Part shown: positions 39,431 to 48,362 of the stretch, one piece after another
Layout of the letters: every line of letters starts with the position of its first letter
Numbering within the stretch: the stretch's first letter is position 1
From: Pseudoalteromonas sp. XMcav2-N
Lineage (GTDB): Bacteria > Pseudomonadota > Gammaproteobacteria > Enterobacterales > Alteromonadaceae
Length of the DNA: 64,000 nucleotides
Direction: 5' to 3'
NCBI RefSeq assembly: GCF_024124545.1
Contig: NZ_JAMXSF010000001.1
Location: 62,001-126,000, forward strand
The notes under the pieces: model-generated
What the model saw: only the letters and a program-made list of their open reading frames with translations
The model's database searches: none
Told to the model about the DNA's origin: nothing
Translations under genes and position numbers: made by a program

Positions 39431-40690
39431 TCAGAAATACCACTCCAGGGATAGCTGTACGTGGTCATCTTCCTTTATCGCGTTTAAAAAGTCAGTTGGT
39501 TCAGAACTTTGGATCAATCTTACATCGACGCTAACTTTTACATCTTCACCTAAACGGCGATTAGCTTCCAGGATAAAGTTCACTGCACTGTGATCTAGGT
39601 CTGAGCCGAAGCCCATCAACAGTTCACTGCTTTGAATATCATTCAATGCTAACCTGGCCCCCATGAAGATGTCGTTTTGCATTGCAGCCCCGGGATCGTT
39701 ATTGTCACCTGCTCCCCGGGAGTCCCAGGCATATTCAACTAGCAACCCCAGATCAGCTGCAGAGTTGAAAACACCCACATAGGTATATTCAAATCCAGCC
39801 TGAGTTGCTACAAAGTCTTCTTCACTGGTACTGCGATAAATGGTCTCGAATTTCCATAACCAGTCATCTACCGTTGCCTGAACGTCCACACCCAGCTGGT
39901 CCATCTGTAAATAATAAGGGGAGAGTCCGATGGGCTCATTCCCATTACTAGTATCAGGCGAACTGACAAAACGCGGTGTTAAAATTGGCTCGCGGTTAGT
40001 ACCGTGAAACCAGTAAACCCCCAGGTCAAACACATCTATGCTATGGCTCCAGCGCGTTGCAAAATCGAGGTGGTTTTCTTCTGCTGAGGATTCATAGCGC
40101 ACACTGTCAGTGTCTACAACCAGATCTGAGCGTAAACGAGCGTGTTTGTCACTGAACGTGCGCTCCCTAAATCCAGGCAAGAAATACAAGTCCACAATCC
40201 CCCAGTCCTTCACCAGAGACAGGTTTAGCATTTGCTGGCCGAGCTTGTCTTCGCCATCAAAGTCTTCAACGCTATCGGTTTGATTGATCACATCGACGAG
40301 GTGTTGAAATTCAGTGACGCCCCAAAACTCCTTGCGAATACCTGCGCGCAACTCCCAGTCATCACCGACATACACATATGACAATTCGCGAATGTCGCCA
40401 TGGTCTCGTTCACTGTCGCGCTCATCAAATCGGTAGTAAGGCTTAAAGGTGACGGACTGAACCCCGTCGTCCCAGCTCCAGTATAGTTCTGGTTCCACAT
40501 AGATTGAGCCCTGTGTGTTCCCTAACTGGTCTTTATGCTGGCCTTTATTAAAAAAGTAGCGCTGCTCCGCGCCCACTTTGCCGGACAGTTCGAACTCAGC
40601 TGCGTGCAAAGTGGACGTGGCCAGCGCGCAGCTCAGCACGGCGGCACTCAATAACGTCTTTGTGGTCAAAGAGATCGCTGACTTTAACAT
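39431..40690 (-). CDS. Outer-membrane beta-barrel protein of an RND-linked cassette
   Basis: A 419-residue protein with a signal peptide (to about residue 31, ...LHAAE) and alternating beta-strand sequence ending in aromatic LSLEWYF, the usual C-terminal barrel signature. Conserved patches include WELRAGIRKEFWGVTEFQHLVDVINQTD (given here in part) and LDFATRWSH. Proteins of this type sit beside a LolA-like periplasmic protein and an MMPL/RND transporter in many marine gammaproteobacteria. It starts 3 bases after the LolA-like gene's stop, so the two are coupled. It could be an outer-membrane exit or lipid-handling partner; this is inferred. Confidence 0.78.
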   Translation of the reverse strand: MLKSAISLTTKTLLSAAVLSCALATSTLHAAEFELSGKVGAEQRYFFNKGQHKDQLGNTQGSIYVEPELYWSWDDGVQSVTFKPYYRFDERDSERDHGDIRELSYVYVGDDWELRAGIRKEFWGVTEFQHLVDVINQTDSVEDFDGEDKLGQQMLNLSLVKDWGIVDLYFLPGFRERTFSDKHARLRSDLVVDTDSVRYESSAEENHLDFATRWSHSIDVFDLGVYWFHGTNREPILTPRFVSSPDTSNGNEPIGLSPYYLQMDQLGVDVQATVDDWLWKFETIYRSTSEEDFVATQAGFEYTYVGVFNSAADLGLLVEYAWDSRGAGDNNDPGAAMQNDIFMGARLALNDIQSSELLMGFGSDLDHSAVNFILEANRRLGEDVKVSVDVRLIQSSEPTDFLNAIKEDDHVQLSLEWYF

Positions 40691-40693
40691 GGC

Positions 40694-41521
40694 TTAGCGT
40701 GCTCTTTTCAAAGAGTTGCGGTTAAAGTCGCCGTCTGTTAAGCCGGTTTTAAAGGCGTAGTTTTGCCATTTTAATGTAGTGCTTTTACCACTTTGATGGT
40801 TGGTCATCTCTGCACTGTCGGCGCGCCAGTATTTGCCCAGATACTGCTGATACCCCTGATATGACAGGGTTTTAAGCAACGTGTTTTTGCGGTCATAAAA
40901 GTCGACTTTTTGTAAGCGGTATTCGGATTTGTCTATCCAGACCAGGCGACGGGTATAGCCTGAGTTCTCATCAACAGGAAACTGCTCCACGACAAAGTTA
41001 TCCAGGCCGTTCAGTTGTTCATCACCGATGTAATTGTAGCGATACTTTTCAATTTCAAAGGAGCTGAGGTCCTCAAAAGAAAACTCTGATCCCATGAAAG
41101 GACCTGACTTGTTGCGCGACGCGATGCGTTTAACGCGCTTCAAAGACGGTAGATACAGCCACTGATCGTCATTGCCAACCGGGTGTGAAAAGCTTAAAAA
41201 AGACGTGCCTTTAACATCTCTGGGTTTGTTAAAGATCGTCAGGCTTTTATCGCCATCATCCAGTAACTCCAGGGTTTTAGTGGATATTTCCCTGATACTT
41301 TCCTGACCCTGTTTGTTACGCAGGATCATCAGCATATCTGCGGTTGAGTCCCCCCAACCGGTATCACGGGCTTTAGCTTCTTGTGAGATCGCAAGGCCTT
41401 TAGCCTCTGCTGCTGCACTGCCCTCAGTGGATGCTGACGCAGAAAAAGCTGCGAAAGTCAGTAAGCTGGTAAAGAACATGCCATTCAGGGTTTGTGATTT
41501 AAAAGCGGGTTTGTTGAACAT
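40694..41521 (-). CDS. LolA-like outer-membrane lipoprotein-sorting family protein
   Basis: A 275-residue protein with a signal peptide (to about residue 31, FAAFSASA). The mature part fits the LolA/LolB-like fold of the family annotated as outer membrane lipoprotein-sorting protein: TADMLMILRNKQGQES, FLSFSHPVGNDDQWLYLPSL, KRIASRNKSGPFMGSEFSFED and WIDKSEYRLQKVDFYD. Such proteins accompany MMPL/RND exporters and may accept a hydrophobic cargo in the periplasm; that role is inferred. GGAG lies 7 bases before the start. It lies between the RND gene and the barrel gene on one strand. Confidence 0.85.
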   Translation of the reverse strand: MFNKPAFKSQTLNGMFFTSLLTFAAFSASASTEGSAAAEAKGLAISQEAKARDTGWGDSTADMLMILRNKQGQESIREISTKTLELLDDGDKSLTIFNKPRDVKGTSFLSFSHPVGNDDQWLYLPSLKRVKRIASRNKSGPFMGSEFSFEDLSSFEIEKYRYNYIGDEQLNGLDNFVVEQFPVDENSGYTRRLVWIDKSEYRLQKVDFYDRKNTLLKTLSYQGYQQYLGKYWRADSAEMTNHQSGKSTTLKWQNYAFKTGLTDGDFNRNSLKRAR

Positions 41522-41614
41522 AGGGTACTCCAGATTATTTGTTTCTTTGTTAAGCTACACTCTGCCTGCATCTGAGCTGTGGCAGAGTGTCATCATTGTT
41601 TGCGTGTAAGTGGC

Positions 41615-43966
41615 TTAGCCGGTGGTATTTGCCAATGGCGTGTCGGTTTGTTGTGTTTCCTCGCTTTGTGCAGATGACTGCGTATTTTTACGCTTGTCGA
41701 GCATCATCAGCAGAGGAGGAAGGAACAGGAAGTCGACAACTAAAGCCACAAAAATGGTGATTGCCGTCATCAGGCCCATATCAGCATTGAGGCTAAAGGA
41801 GGACTGAGCTAACACAATAAACCCGGCAACCAGTACAAATGTGGTGGTCCATAAGGCTGTACCAACATGTCCAAAGGCATATTTAACCGCGGTGTGCGTG
41901 TCGGCCTTTTGCTCGCGACGGGCATGTAGGTATTTACTCAGGAAGTGAACGGTATCATCGACCACAATACCCAGTGTCATGCCTATCACAACGGAAATAC
42001 TCATACCGACCTGACCCACGCTCAGTCCCCAGATACCAAAAGCCACGCCTGCTGGAATTAAGTTTGGCAACAGGCTGATTGCGCCAAAGCGCCAGCTCTT
42101 TAAGGCCACACCTAGAATCACAGAGATCAGTAGCAGTGCCAGTACAGTACCGAGCAACATGCTGTTGATACTGCGCTGACCAATATGGGCAAACATCAGG
42201 CTTGGGCTGGCTATGTCGACCTTGTACTGAGCTGCATGAGCGCCGAACCAGTCCTGGATCTTGGTTTCTAGTGCGATAAGCTCATTGCTGGTCATGTTTT
42301 TGAACGTCCCCACGATTTTTGACGACGATTTGTCTACGTTTAGCTGGTTGTTTAAGTCGAGACCATAGGGCAGCGACATTTCGTACAGCAACAGATACTG
42401 TGCAGCCATTTCCTGATCGGTTGGTAACTTGTACCAGGCGGGGTCGTCGCCATGCATGTTTTTATTCAGGCGCTTCAACGTATCTGTGATCGTGTTTACG
42501 TGGTCGGTTTCCGGTTGATCGCGCAACCAGTCACTAAAATCAGAGACGGTACGCAGATACTCGGGTTTATTGATGCCACTGGACTCGTTAGTCTGAACAG
42601 AGATCTCAAGTAGGGTCATGCCTGACAGGTGTGTCTGCATGAAGTCTGTTGCAACGCGATAAGGCACGGACGTATCAAAGTACTTGACGAAATCATCGTT
42701 CAGTTCATTTTTAGGAATGAACAAAGCTGAAGCAATGATGATAGCGCTGGTGACGGGCAGCAGTAAGCGACGTTTTTTAATAACGAACTCGGCCAGTTTC
42801 TCCATCTTGTCGTGCTTTTTTGTGCTCACTTGTTTTACTTTTATCGGTAGTACACTCAGCAACGCTGGGAAAATTGTGATAGCAAAAACAAACGCCAGCA
42901 TCACACCTATGGCCACCATGTTGCCCAGATCATGGAAAGGCGGTGAATCGGAAAAGTTCATGCTCAGGAAGCCAATCGCGGTTGTTACACTGGTGAGTAA
43001 TATAGGCTGGAAGTTCAGGCGCAGGCTGCGCGCGATGGCGGTTTTCTTGTCGACGCCACGGCGCATTTCGTAAAACATGCTCGACAGAATATGGATACAG
43101 TCCGCCACTGCGAGCGTCAGGATCATGGTTGGTGCAGATGAAGAGGGGCCGGTTAAGAAAATTCCCATCCAGCCTGCAATGCCCATTGTGGCTGAAATGC
43201 TCAGAATAATCACGACGACGGTTGCAAAAGTACCTGATATGGTGCGTAACAGGACGCCGATAAATACAATCACTATCAGGAACATGAGTGGTACCAGCGT
43301 AGCGCTATCGCTCATTGCAACATCGGTAAACGCGCCATTCATCATAACCATGCCAGACAGATGTACTTCAACGCCAGGGTTATTAGCCAAAAAGGCATCG
43401 GTCATGTTTTTTACGAATGCGGAGACCTCAGGTACTTCCGCGTTGAGGTCAATGCCAGGGAACTGAATACTGACGTTTACAACAGAGACATGGCCTTGCG
43501 GTGATACAATTTTGTTTACCAGCAGTGGCTCCCTGGTCGCAATTGATTTGATTTTGTCAAGATCCGCCTGACTCAGAGCTCGCGTATCACCGACCAAATC
43601 TTCAACGATCAGGTCGTCTTCCTCTGCGTAGGTGTATTGAAAATTAGTAACCGAATCTACCCGTGTTGAATAGGGGATTTGCCAGCTTTGTTTGGTCAGT
43701 TCTTTCAACGATTGCAGGTGCTGTGCAGTAAATACATTGCCATCTTTGGGCACCACAACAAAGGATACGTTGTCACTCTTGGAGTAAATGTTTTGCATCG
43801 ACTCATAAGCGACAAGCTGCGGGTTGTCTTTGCCAAAGAACACCCTATAGTCACTCTTAAACACCAGATTCTGCGCCCCAGAAGCGGCGAGAAATGCTAA
43901 AGTCAGGCTCACAAGGATGACCCAGAAAGGGTGCTTTCCAACAAAGCCAAATAGCTTGTCTTTCAT
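41615..43966 (-). CDS. MMPL/RND-superfamily exporter
   Basis: A 783-residue inner-membrane protein with about 12 membrane segments in two homologous halves, each with a large periplasmic loop. Motifs include MILTLAVADCIHILSSMFYEM and GMTLGIVVDDTVHFLSKY (shown in part), the paired Asp region of the MMPL/sterol-sensing type rather than the multidrug AcrB type. These proteins export hydrophobic or lipid-like compounds. Start 43966 is preferred because GGAGAGC precedes it; the longer frame to 43993 would overlap the operator at 43979. It heads a three-gene operon and is likely controlled by the TetR protein encoded just upstream. Confidence 0.88.
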   Translation of the reverse strand: MKDKLFGFVGKHPFWVILVSLTLAFLAASGAQNLVFKSDYRVFFGKDNPQLVAYESMQNIYSKSDNVSFVVVPKDGNVFTAQHLQSLKELTKQSWQIPYSTRVDSVTNFQYTYAEEDDLIVEDLVGDTRALSQADLDKIKSIATREPLLVNKIVSPQGHVSVVNVSIQFPGIDLNAEVPEVSAFVKNMTDAFLANNPGVEVHLSGMVMMNGAFTDVAMSDSATLVPLMFLIVIVFIGVLLRTISGTFATVVVIILSISATMGIAGWMGIFLTGPSSSAPTMILTLAVADCIHILSSMFYEMRRGVDKKTAIARSLRLNFQPILLTSVTTAIGFLSMNFSDSPPFHDLGNMVAIGVMLAFVFAITIFPALLSVLPIKVKQVSTKKHDKMEKLAEFVIKKRRLLLPVTSAIIIASALFIPKNELNDDFVKYFDTSVPYRVATDFMQTHLSGMTLLEISVQTNESSGINKPEYLRTVSDFSDWLRDQPETDHVNTITDTLKRLNKNMHGDDPAWYKLPTDQEMAAQYLLLYEMSLPYGLDLNNQLNVDKSSSKIVGTFKNMTSNELIALETKIQDWFGAHAAQYKVDIASPSLMFAHIGQRSINSMLLGTVLALLLISVILGVALKSWRFGAISLLPNLIPAGVAFGIWGLSVGQVGMSISVVIGMTLGIVVDDTVHFLSKYLHARREQKADTHTAVKYAFGHVGTALWTTTFVLVAGFIVLAQSSFSLNADMGLMTAITIFVALVVDFLFLPPLLMMLDKRKNTQSSAQSEETQQTDTPLANTTG

Positions 43967-43978
43967 ATGCTCTCCATT

Positions 43979-43993
43979 GTGACGAATCGTCAC
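43979..43993. promoter_or_regulatory. TetR operator copy 1, in front of the RND gene
   Basis: GTGACGAATCGTCAC, a 15-bp palindrome with one central base, 13 bp upstream of the RND start codon. Two further copies flank the tetR gene. Confidence 0.8.
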
Positions 43994-44061
43994 TATAGTA
44001 TTCTAAAAAAGGGTACAAATGCCCAATTAACTATTTGTTTTTAGGTCAATAGTTTTCTTTT

Positions 44062-44082
44062 ATAGTGACGAATCGTCACTAT
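44062..44082. promoter_or_regulatory. TetR operator copy 2
   Basis: The same GTGACGAATCGTCAC core (44065-44079), here extended to 10-bp perfect arms (ATAGTGACGA and TCGTCACTAT). It lies in the 192-bp gap between tetR and the RND gene, 72 bp from copy 1 centre to centre with 86 bp between core starts. Confidence 0.8.
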
Positions 44083-44158
44083 TGGTTTTAAAAAAAACGG
44101 CAAAAAGCCGCTCAATTATGTGTGTAAAGCGCATCCATACATAAACGCGCTTTATACT

Positions 44159-44914
44159 TTATTCAAAACACAGTTCTCTTCCCATGGCCTTCATCAATGC
44201 CAGTTCACTCGGGAAGACCTTTTGTAACGCCAGTTCAATTTGCTGGCGATAGTTATGCTCTCGGGTTGTGGGCAGCCACTGCAAGCCATCAAATAGCAGA
44301 TTTGCCTGGTTAAGTAATTCGCGCTCCACAACCATACCTGATGCGCCGCTGCATTGTTCCACTTCGTTTGACAGCAGTGAAATGGTGCCAAAATTCTGTG
44401 ACCAGATAGCAAAGCACACCTGGTGCATTGTCATGTGCGCAGGTAAAATCAGTTGCTTTTTCGCTATTGCATCCTCAATTATCCCCATCGTGGCACTCAT
44501 CACCTGGGCCTCCAGGCGTTCCTGCTCCTGGAGACGCTTTTCACTCGATTTACCATACACATTGGGGCTTCTTGCACATTGAACACTTTTAAATAAAGCC
44601 GGATGTAATATGGCATAAATTAGGTACGATATATTTAATAACAGCATACGTTCACGCGGGCAGCCCTTGTGTTGTGCTGCTCGGCTGAATAAATCGTACA
44701 TGATGGCAATTGCTTGGTTTCCAATCGCTAAAAACAAGTCTTCTTTGCCAAGAAAGTGTTTATATACAGTACCTTTCGAATAAGAAACGGCAGCCACAAC
44801 CTTATCCATGGTAATGTTCTCCACGCCGAGTTTGTCAATCAGCGCAATTGTAGTGTCAATAATTTCTTGCTCTCGTGCTCTGAGGCTGAATTCATCTAAT
44901 ACTTTGGGTGCCAT
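44159..44914 (-). CDS. TetR-family repressor of the RND cassette
   Basis: A 251-residue regulator. The N-terminal helix-turn-helix is typical: REQEIIDTTIALIDKLGV, then ITMDKVVAAVSYSKGTVYKHFLGKEDLF (shown in part). The C-terminal ligand domain is variable and gives no ligand. Start 44914 has AGG upstream; a longer frame would run through the operator at 44944-44966. With identical palindromes before its own gene and before the RND gene, it probably represses itself and the exporter operon. Confidence 0.88.
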   Translation of the reverse strand: MAPKVLDEFSLRAREQEIIDTTIALIDKLGVENITMDKVVAAVSYSKGTVYKHFLGKEDLFLAIGNQAIAIMYDLFSRAAQHKGCPRERMLLLNISYLIYAILHPALFKSVQCARSPNVYGKSSEKRLQEQERLEAQVMSATMGIIEDAIAKKQLILPAHMTMHQVCFAIWSQNFGTISLLSNEVEQCSGASGMVVERELLNQANLLFDGLQWLPTTREHNYRQQIELALQKVFPSELALMKAMGRELCFE

Positions 44915-44943
44915 GTTTACCTGGATAGTCTGCTCACATTTAT

Positions 44944-44966
44944 ATATGTGACGATTCGTCACATAT
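44944..44966. promoter_or_regulatory. TetR operator copy 3, before tetR
   Basis: Core GTGACGATTCGTCAC (44948-44962), with perfect 11-bp arms around one central T. It lies 30 bp upstream of the tetR start, the expected place for self-repression. Confidence 0.82.
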
Positions 44967-45133
44967 GGTTGTATGGTAGTGAAATTTTGTCTATTGTCAA
45001 TAACAATTAAATTCTCAACATTGTTAATTTACTCGCGATACGGTGTGTTGCCCGCTGAATGATAGACTATTACAGCACGTCACAAATACCTCGTGTATGT
45101 TATGGTGAGAGACAGAGGCGGACAGGAGGCATA

Positions 45134-46000
45134 ATGCGTGGATTGATAGTGGCGATATTACTGTGCTCGCAGAGCTGGGCCACGGAAGTGGTTTACCAGG
45201 ATTTGCATGTACTGGATGCGAAGCAGCAAGCCATTGTCAAGAATTGGCTGAGTCAGGGGCTAAAAACGACCGAGCAGACTTTAGGCCCCCTGGCACAATC
45301 TCATCTGCCAGTGAAGTTACAAAACGTGTATTTGAGTAGTGAGCCGGTCCCCTGGGGGGCCGTAAACCGCTCGGAAGTGGATGGAATTGAGTTGCATATC
45401 AGCTATTTCGCGACGCAGCAGCAGCTGATCAGCGACTGGACCCTGTATCATGAGCTGGCCCACTTATATCATCCTTTGCTCGATTATCCGGACTTCTGGT
45501 TAGCAGAAGGGCTTGCCACCTATTTACAAAACGTCATTATGCTGCACGGCGGTGTGATCACCACTGATGAGTACGTACAGCGGATCATGGCTGGCCTGGA
45601 GCGGGGTCGATTGGGCACCTGGGAGACACCAGGTCCGCTTGCCCGGGTCAGTGAGGATATGTGGCGGCTCAGGGCTCACGCGCGTGTTTACTGGAGTGGC
45701 GCGGCATTTTTTATAGAAGCAGATCTGGCATTGCGGCAAAAAGATCCGGCGCTGACTTTGGTGAGTTTGTTAAAGCGTTATCAGACCTGTTGCAGAGCGA
45801 AGGCTCCAGCAGGGCAGCCAGACAGCGCAAAGGCGTTTCTGGGTCAGCTGGACAGGCTTTCTCGCAGCAGTATATTTAGTAATCTTTATCACAGTTATAA
45901 GCTACGCCAGGATTTTCCAAGATTAAGTAAGCAGGCTGTCAGGCTGAGTGGTTTACATATGATGTCAGCCAGACACAGTGAGCTGCTCCGGCAAAAATAA
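45134..46000 (+). CDS. Predicted secreted gluzincin-type zinc metallopeptidase
   Basis: A 288-residue protein with a signal peptide (RGLIVAILLCSQSWA). It has the zinc site YHELAHLYHP (HExxH) followed 18-20 residues later by FWLAEGLATYLQ, whose Glu is the third ligand in gluzincins such as the M1 and MA families. The C-terminal half is helical. The natural substrate is unknown. AGGAGG lies 5 bases before the ATG at 45134, so the 25-codon upstream extension in frame is not used. It is divergent from the tetR operon and converges with phaC across a shared terminator. Confidence 0.82.
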   Translation: MRGLIVAILLCSQSWATEVVYQDLHVLDAKQQAIVKNWLSQGLKTTEQTLGPLAQSHLPVKLQNVYLSSEPVPWGAVNRSEVDGIELHISYFATQQQLISDWTLYHELAHLYHPLLDYPDFWLAEGLATYLQNVIMLHGGVITTDEYVQRIMAGLERGRLGTWETPGPLARVSEDMWRLRAHARVYWSGAAFFIEADLALRQKDPALTLVSLLKRYQTCCRAKAPAGQPDSAKAFLGQLDRLSRSSIFSNLYHSYKLRQDFPRLSKQAVRLSGLHMMSARHSELLRQK

Positions 46001-46020
46001 AGGCTGCCAATTGGCAGCCT
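46001..46020. terminator. Bidirectional terminator between the metallopeptidase gene and phaC
   Basis: A perfect 20-bp palindrome, AGGCTGCCAA joined to TTGGCAGCCT, preceded by AAAAATAA and followed by CTTAGTT. It serves both convergent genes. Confidence 0.8.
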
Positions 46021-46029
46021 CTTAGTTGG

Positions 46030-47799
46030 TTAGATTTTAACTTTAACGTACTCACCGGGCGCAGCATAAATGCCTGGATTGGTTTTGCTGCTGGTAACGC
46101 GCTTGGGCACTTTCTCGTCGGTATACTGGCTTAACCATTTACCCCAGTGTGGCCACCATGAGCCACTCTGATGCTTGGCTTTGTCCAGCCAGGCATTGGC
46201 TTCACCAGTTGCTTCCGGGCCATACCAGAAACCATATTTCTCGGCGGCTGGTGGGTTGATCACACCGGCAATGTGGCCTGATTCACCCAATACAAACGTG
46301 GTTTTTGCGCTGGTGTGCTGAATACCCTGGAAAGTAGCTTGCCACAGGGCGATATGGTCGTCTCGCGTGGATAACATATACACCGGCTGTTTGACTTTAC
46401 TGAGGTCTATCTTAGTGCCTCTGACTTCAATTTCGCGAGGTTGTACGAGGCGATTTTCCAGATACAGGTCGCGCAGCATAAAGTTATGACATTTTGCAGT
46501 GAGGTTGGTGCTGTCGCCGTTCCAGTACAGCAGGTCCAGATCCATGGGGGCCTCACCTTTAAGGTAGTTATTAACGTAGTAATTCCAGTACAGGCTGTTT
46601 TCGCGCAGCATGCTGAATGAAACACCCAGCAAATGGCCATGCATGATGCCATTTTGCAGGTTGTATTTTTCCAGCGCAGAAATCGTTGGTTCATTAACAA
46701 ATACGCCAATCTCACCAGGCTGCGAGAAATCCAGCAGGGTCGTCAATAAGGTGGCGCTTTTAATACGATGTTTCATGCGCTTTGAGACAAAGTAAGCCAT
46801 AGCTGTGGTTACCAAAGTGCCTGCAATACAGTAACCTACTGCATTGACATAGGCTTCACCGGTTTGTTTCTCAATGGCATCCAGAGCCGCAATGACCCCA
46901 TCTACGATGTAGTCTTCAAAACCCACATCAGCCATGCTGGCATCCGGGTTTTTCCATGAGATCATAAACACGGTATGGCCCTGATCTATCGACCATTTTA
47001 CCAGCGAGTTTTGTTGTTTCAGATCGAGAATATAGTACTTGTTGACATACGGCGGTACTATCAGCAGCGGTGTTTTAAACACCTCTTTAGTGGTTGCTTC
47101 GTATTGGATCAATTCGAACAGGTGATTCTGGAATACCACTCTACCCGGGGTCGTGGCAATGTCTTTACCTAACTCAAAAGCGTGTTCATCAGTCATGCTG
47201 ATACGCAACATATCACCACTTTTAGCCAGATCTTTTTTAAACATTTCCAACCCTTTAATAAGGTTTTCACCTTTGGAGTCCAAAGTGAGCTTAAGCAGTT
47301 CCGGGTTGGTAGAAATAAAGTTGCTGGGGGATATCGAGTTGACGACCTGGCGGGCAAAAAACTCCAGGCGCTCTTTGAGTTTGTCGTCCAGCCCCGGTGT
47401 TTCACGGATAGACGACAGTAAAGACTGACCAAACAACAAATAGCTTTGCTTGATGTAATTAAACCAAGGGTTGTCACGCCATTCATCGGCTTTGAAACGG
47501 CGATCCCCGCGCTCTGTTTCGATGACATCTGGTTGCTCAGTGTCGAATCCCTGACCCCAGGTTTGTTGCATGATTTTGATTTGTTCCTGCCACCAGTCAA
47601 ACTGATGTTGAACAAAGGTTTCTGGCTGCTTCGCTATTTCGTTCAACCAGACACCAAAATCCCGGGCACTTTGCTCGTTCAGGGCTTGTTGAACGGGGTT
47701 TTCTTTGAGCAGGTTATTACTGAATATGGTGTAGAGATCTTGATTGTACTGCCACCAGGCAGTCAGCGTTTTATTAAGATCTGTGTTATCGGTATCCAT
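46030..47799 (-). CDS. phaC: Class I poly(R)-hydroxyalkanoate synthase
   Basis: A 589-residue polymerase that joins (R)-3-hydroxyacyl-CoA into PHA granules. It carries the lipase-like box VGYCIAGT with the nucleophilic Cys, the catalytic Asp in STRDDHIALW and the His in GESGHIAGVINPP. The N-terminal about 200 residues are the PhaC N domain (WWQEQIKIMQQTWGQGF). Start 47799 has AGGA 9 bases upstream; a longer frame lacks a ribosome site and reads across a terminator. It lies last in phaB-phaP-phaC; no phaA thiolase is in the window. Confidence 0.95.
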   Translation of the reverse strand: MDTDNTDLNKTLTAWWQYNQDLYTIFSNNLLKENPVQQALNEQSARDFGVWLNEIAKQPETFVQHQFDWWQEQIKIMQQTWGQGFDTEQPDVIETERGDRRFKADEWRDNPWFNYIKQSYLLFGQSLLSSIRETPGLDDKLKERLEFFARQVVNSISPSNFISTNPELLKLTLDSKGENLIKGLEMFKKDLAKSGDMLRISMTDEHAFELGKDIATTPGRVVFQNHLFELIQYEATTKEVFKTPLLIVPPYVNKYYILDLKQQNSLVKWSIDQGHTVFMISWKNPDASMADVGFEDYIVDGVIAALDAIEKQTGEAYVNAVGYCIAGTLVTTAMAYFVSKRMKHRIKSATLLTTLLDFSQPGEIGVFVNEPTISALEKYNLQNGIMHGHLLGVSFSMLRENSLYWNYYVNNYLKGEAPMDLDLLYWNGDSTNLTAKCHNFMLRDLYLENRLVQPREIEVRGTKIDLSKVKQPVYMLSTRDDHIALWQATFQGIQHTSAKTTFVLGESGHIAGVINPPAAEKYGFWYGPEATGEANAWLDKAKHQSGSWWPHWGKWLSQYTDEKVPKRVTSSKTNPGIYAAPGEYVKVKI

Positions 47800-47883
47800 T
47801 ACTCGTGTCCTAATAGGCAAATTGATTGCACGTGTCTTGTGTCGTGTTTGGTATAGCGGATCAGCCACTACAAAAAACAGGCT

Positions 47884-47913
47884 AAAAAAATGCCCCCGCA
47901 ACAGGCAGGGGCA
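47884..47913 (-). terminator. Intrinsic terminator between phaP and phaC
   Basis: On the minus strand, TGCCCCTGC-ctgtt-GCGGGGGCA (8 Watson-Crick pairs plus one G-U) is followed by seven T's. It lies 12 bp after the phaP stop and 85 bp before the phaC start, so it should end most phaP transcripts and lower phaC expression. Confidence 0.85.
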
Positions 47914-47924
47914 GACGACAGCGA

Positions 47925-48272
47925 TTAAGCTTTAGCAGTGGCTTTAACACTGTCTTTAGAGATAGCGTCAAGGTGCTCTTTGAATTCGTTGCCAAGTTGA
48001 GTCAGCTTTTGACCGTCGTCGATCATTTGCTGGCTTAGCTTGTTCATCGCAGTAAGCTGGCTGGCATTGAAGTCGATGAAAGACTTAACATCTTTTACTT
48101 CAGCAGCAGTTTTCAGTTGCTCAACAGAGGTTTTAGTGAAGTTTTCTGTTGCATCAAGCTGGATTTGTGCCAGTTGCTCAATGTTTTTAGCAACCAGTTG
48201 GTTGAACTTGATAGCCGGAGAAAAAAACTGCTCGCTTTGCTCAGTAAAGGTTTTCATTAGATCGTTGTACAT
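47925..48272 (-). CDS. phaP: Phasin family protein (PHA granule coat)
   Basis: A 115-residue, helix-rich, Ala/Gln/Lys-rich protein without a signal peptide, matching the short phasin family: FNQLVAKNIEQLAQIQLDATENF (part) and KSFIDFNASQLTAMNK. Phasins coat PHA granules. AGGA lies 9 bases before the ATG at 48272. It sits between phaB and phaC, and the strong terminator after it fits the need for far more coat protein than synthase. Confidence 0.9.
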   Translation of the reverse strand: MYNDLMKTFTEQSEQFFSPAIKFNQLVAKNIEQLAQIQLDATENFTKTSVEQLKTAAEVKDVKSFIDFNASQLTAMNKLSQQMIDDGQKLTQLGNEFKEHLDAISKDSVKATAKA

Positions 48273-48362
48273 GGTGTGCTTCCTGTTTATCAAAAAAGTC
48301 CGTATAGGTAGCGTTACTGCCCAGGTACTTCAGAGCGCATGCTCAATCCTGATATACGCCGC

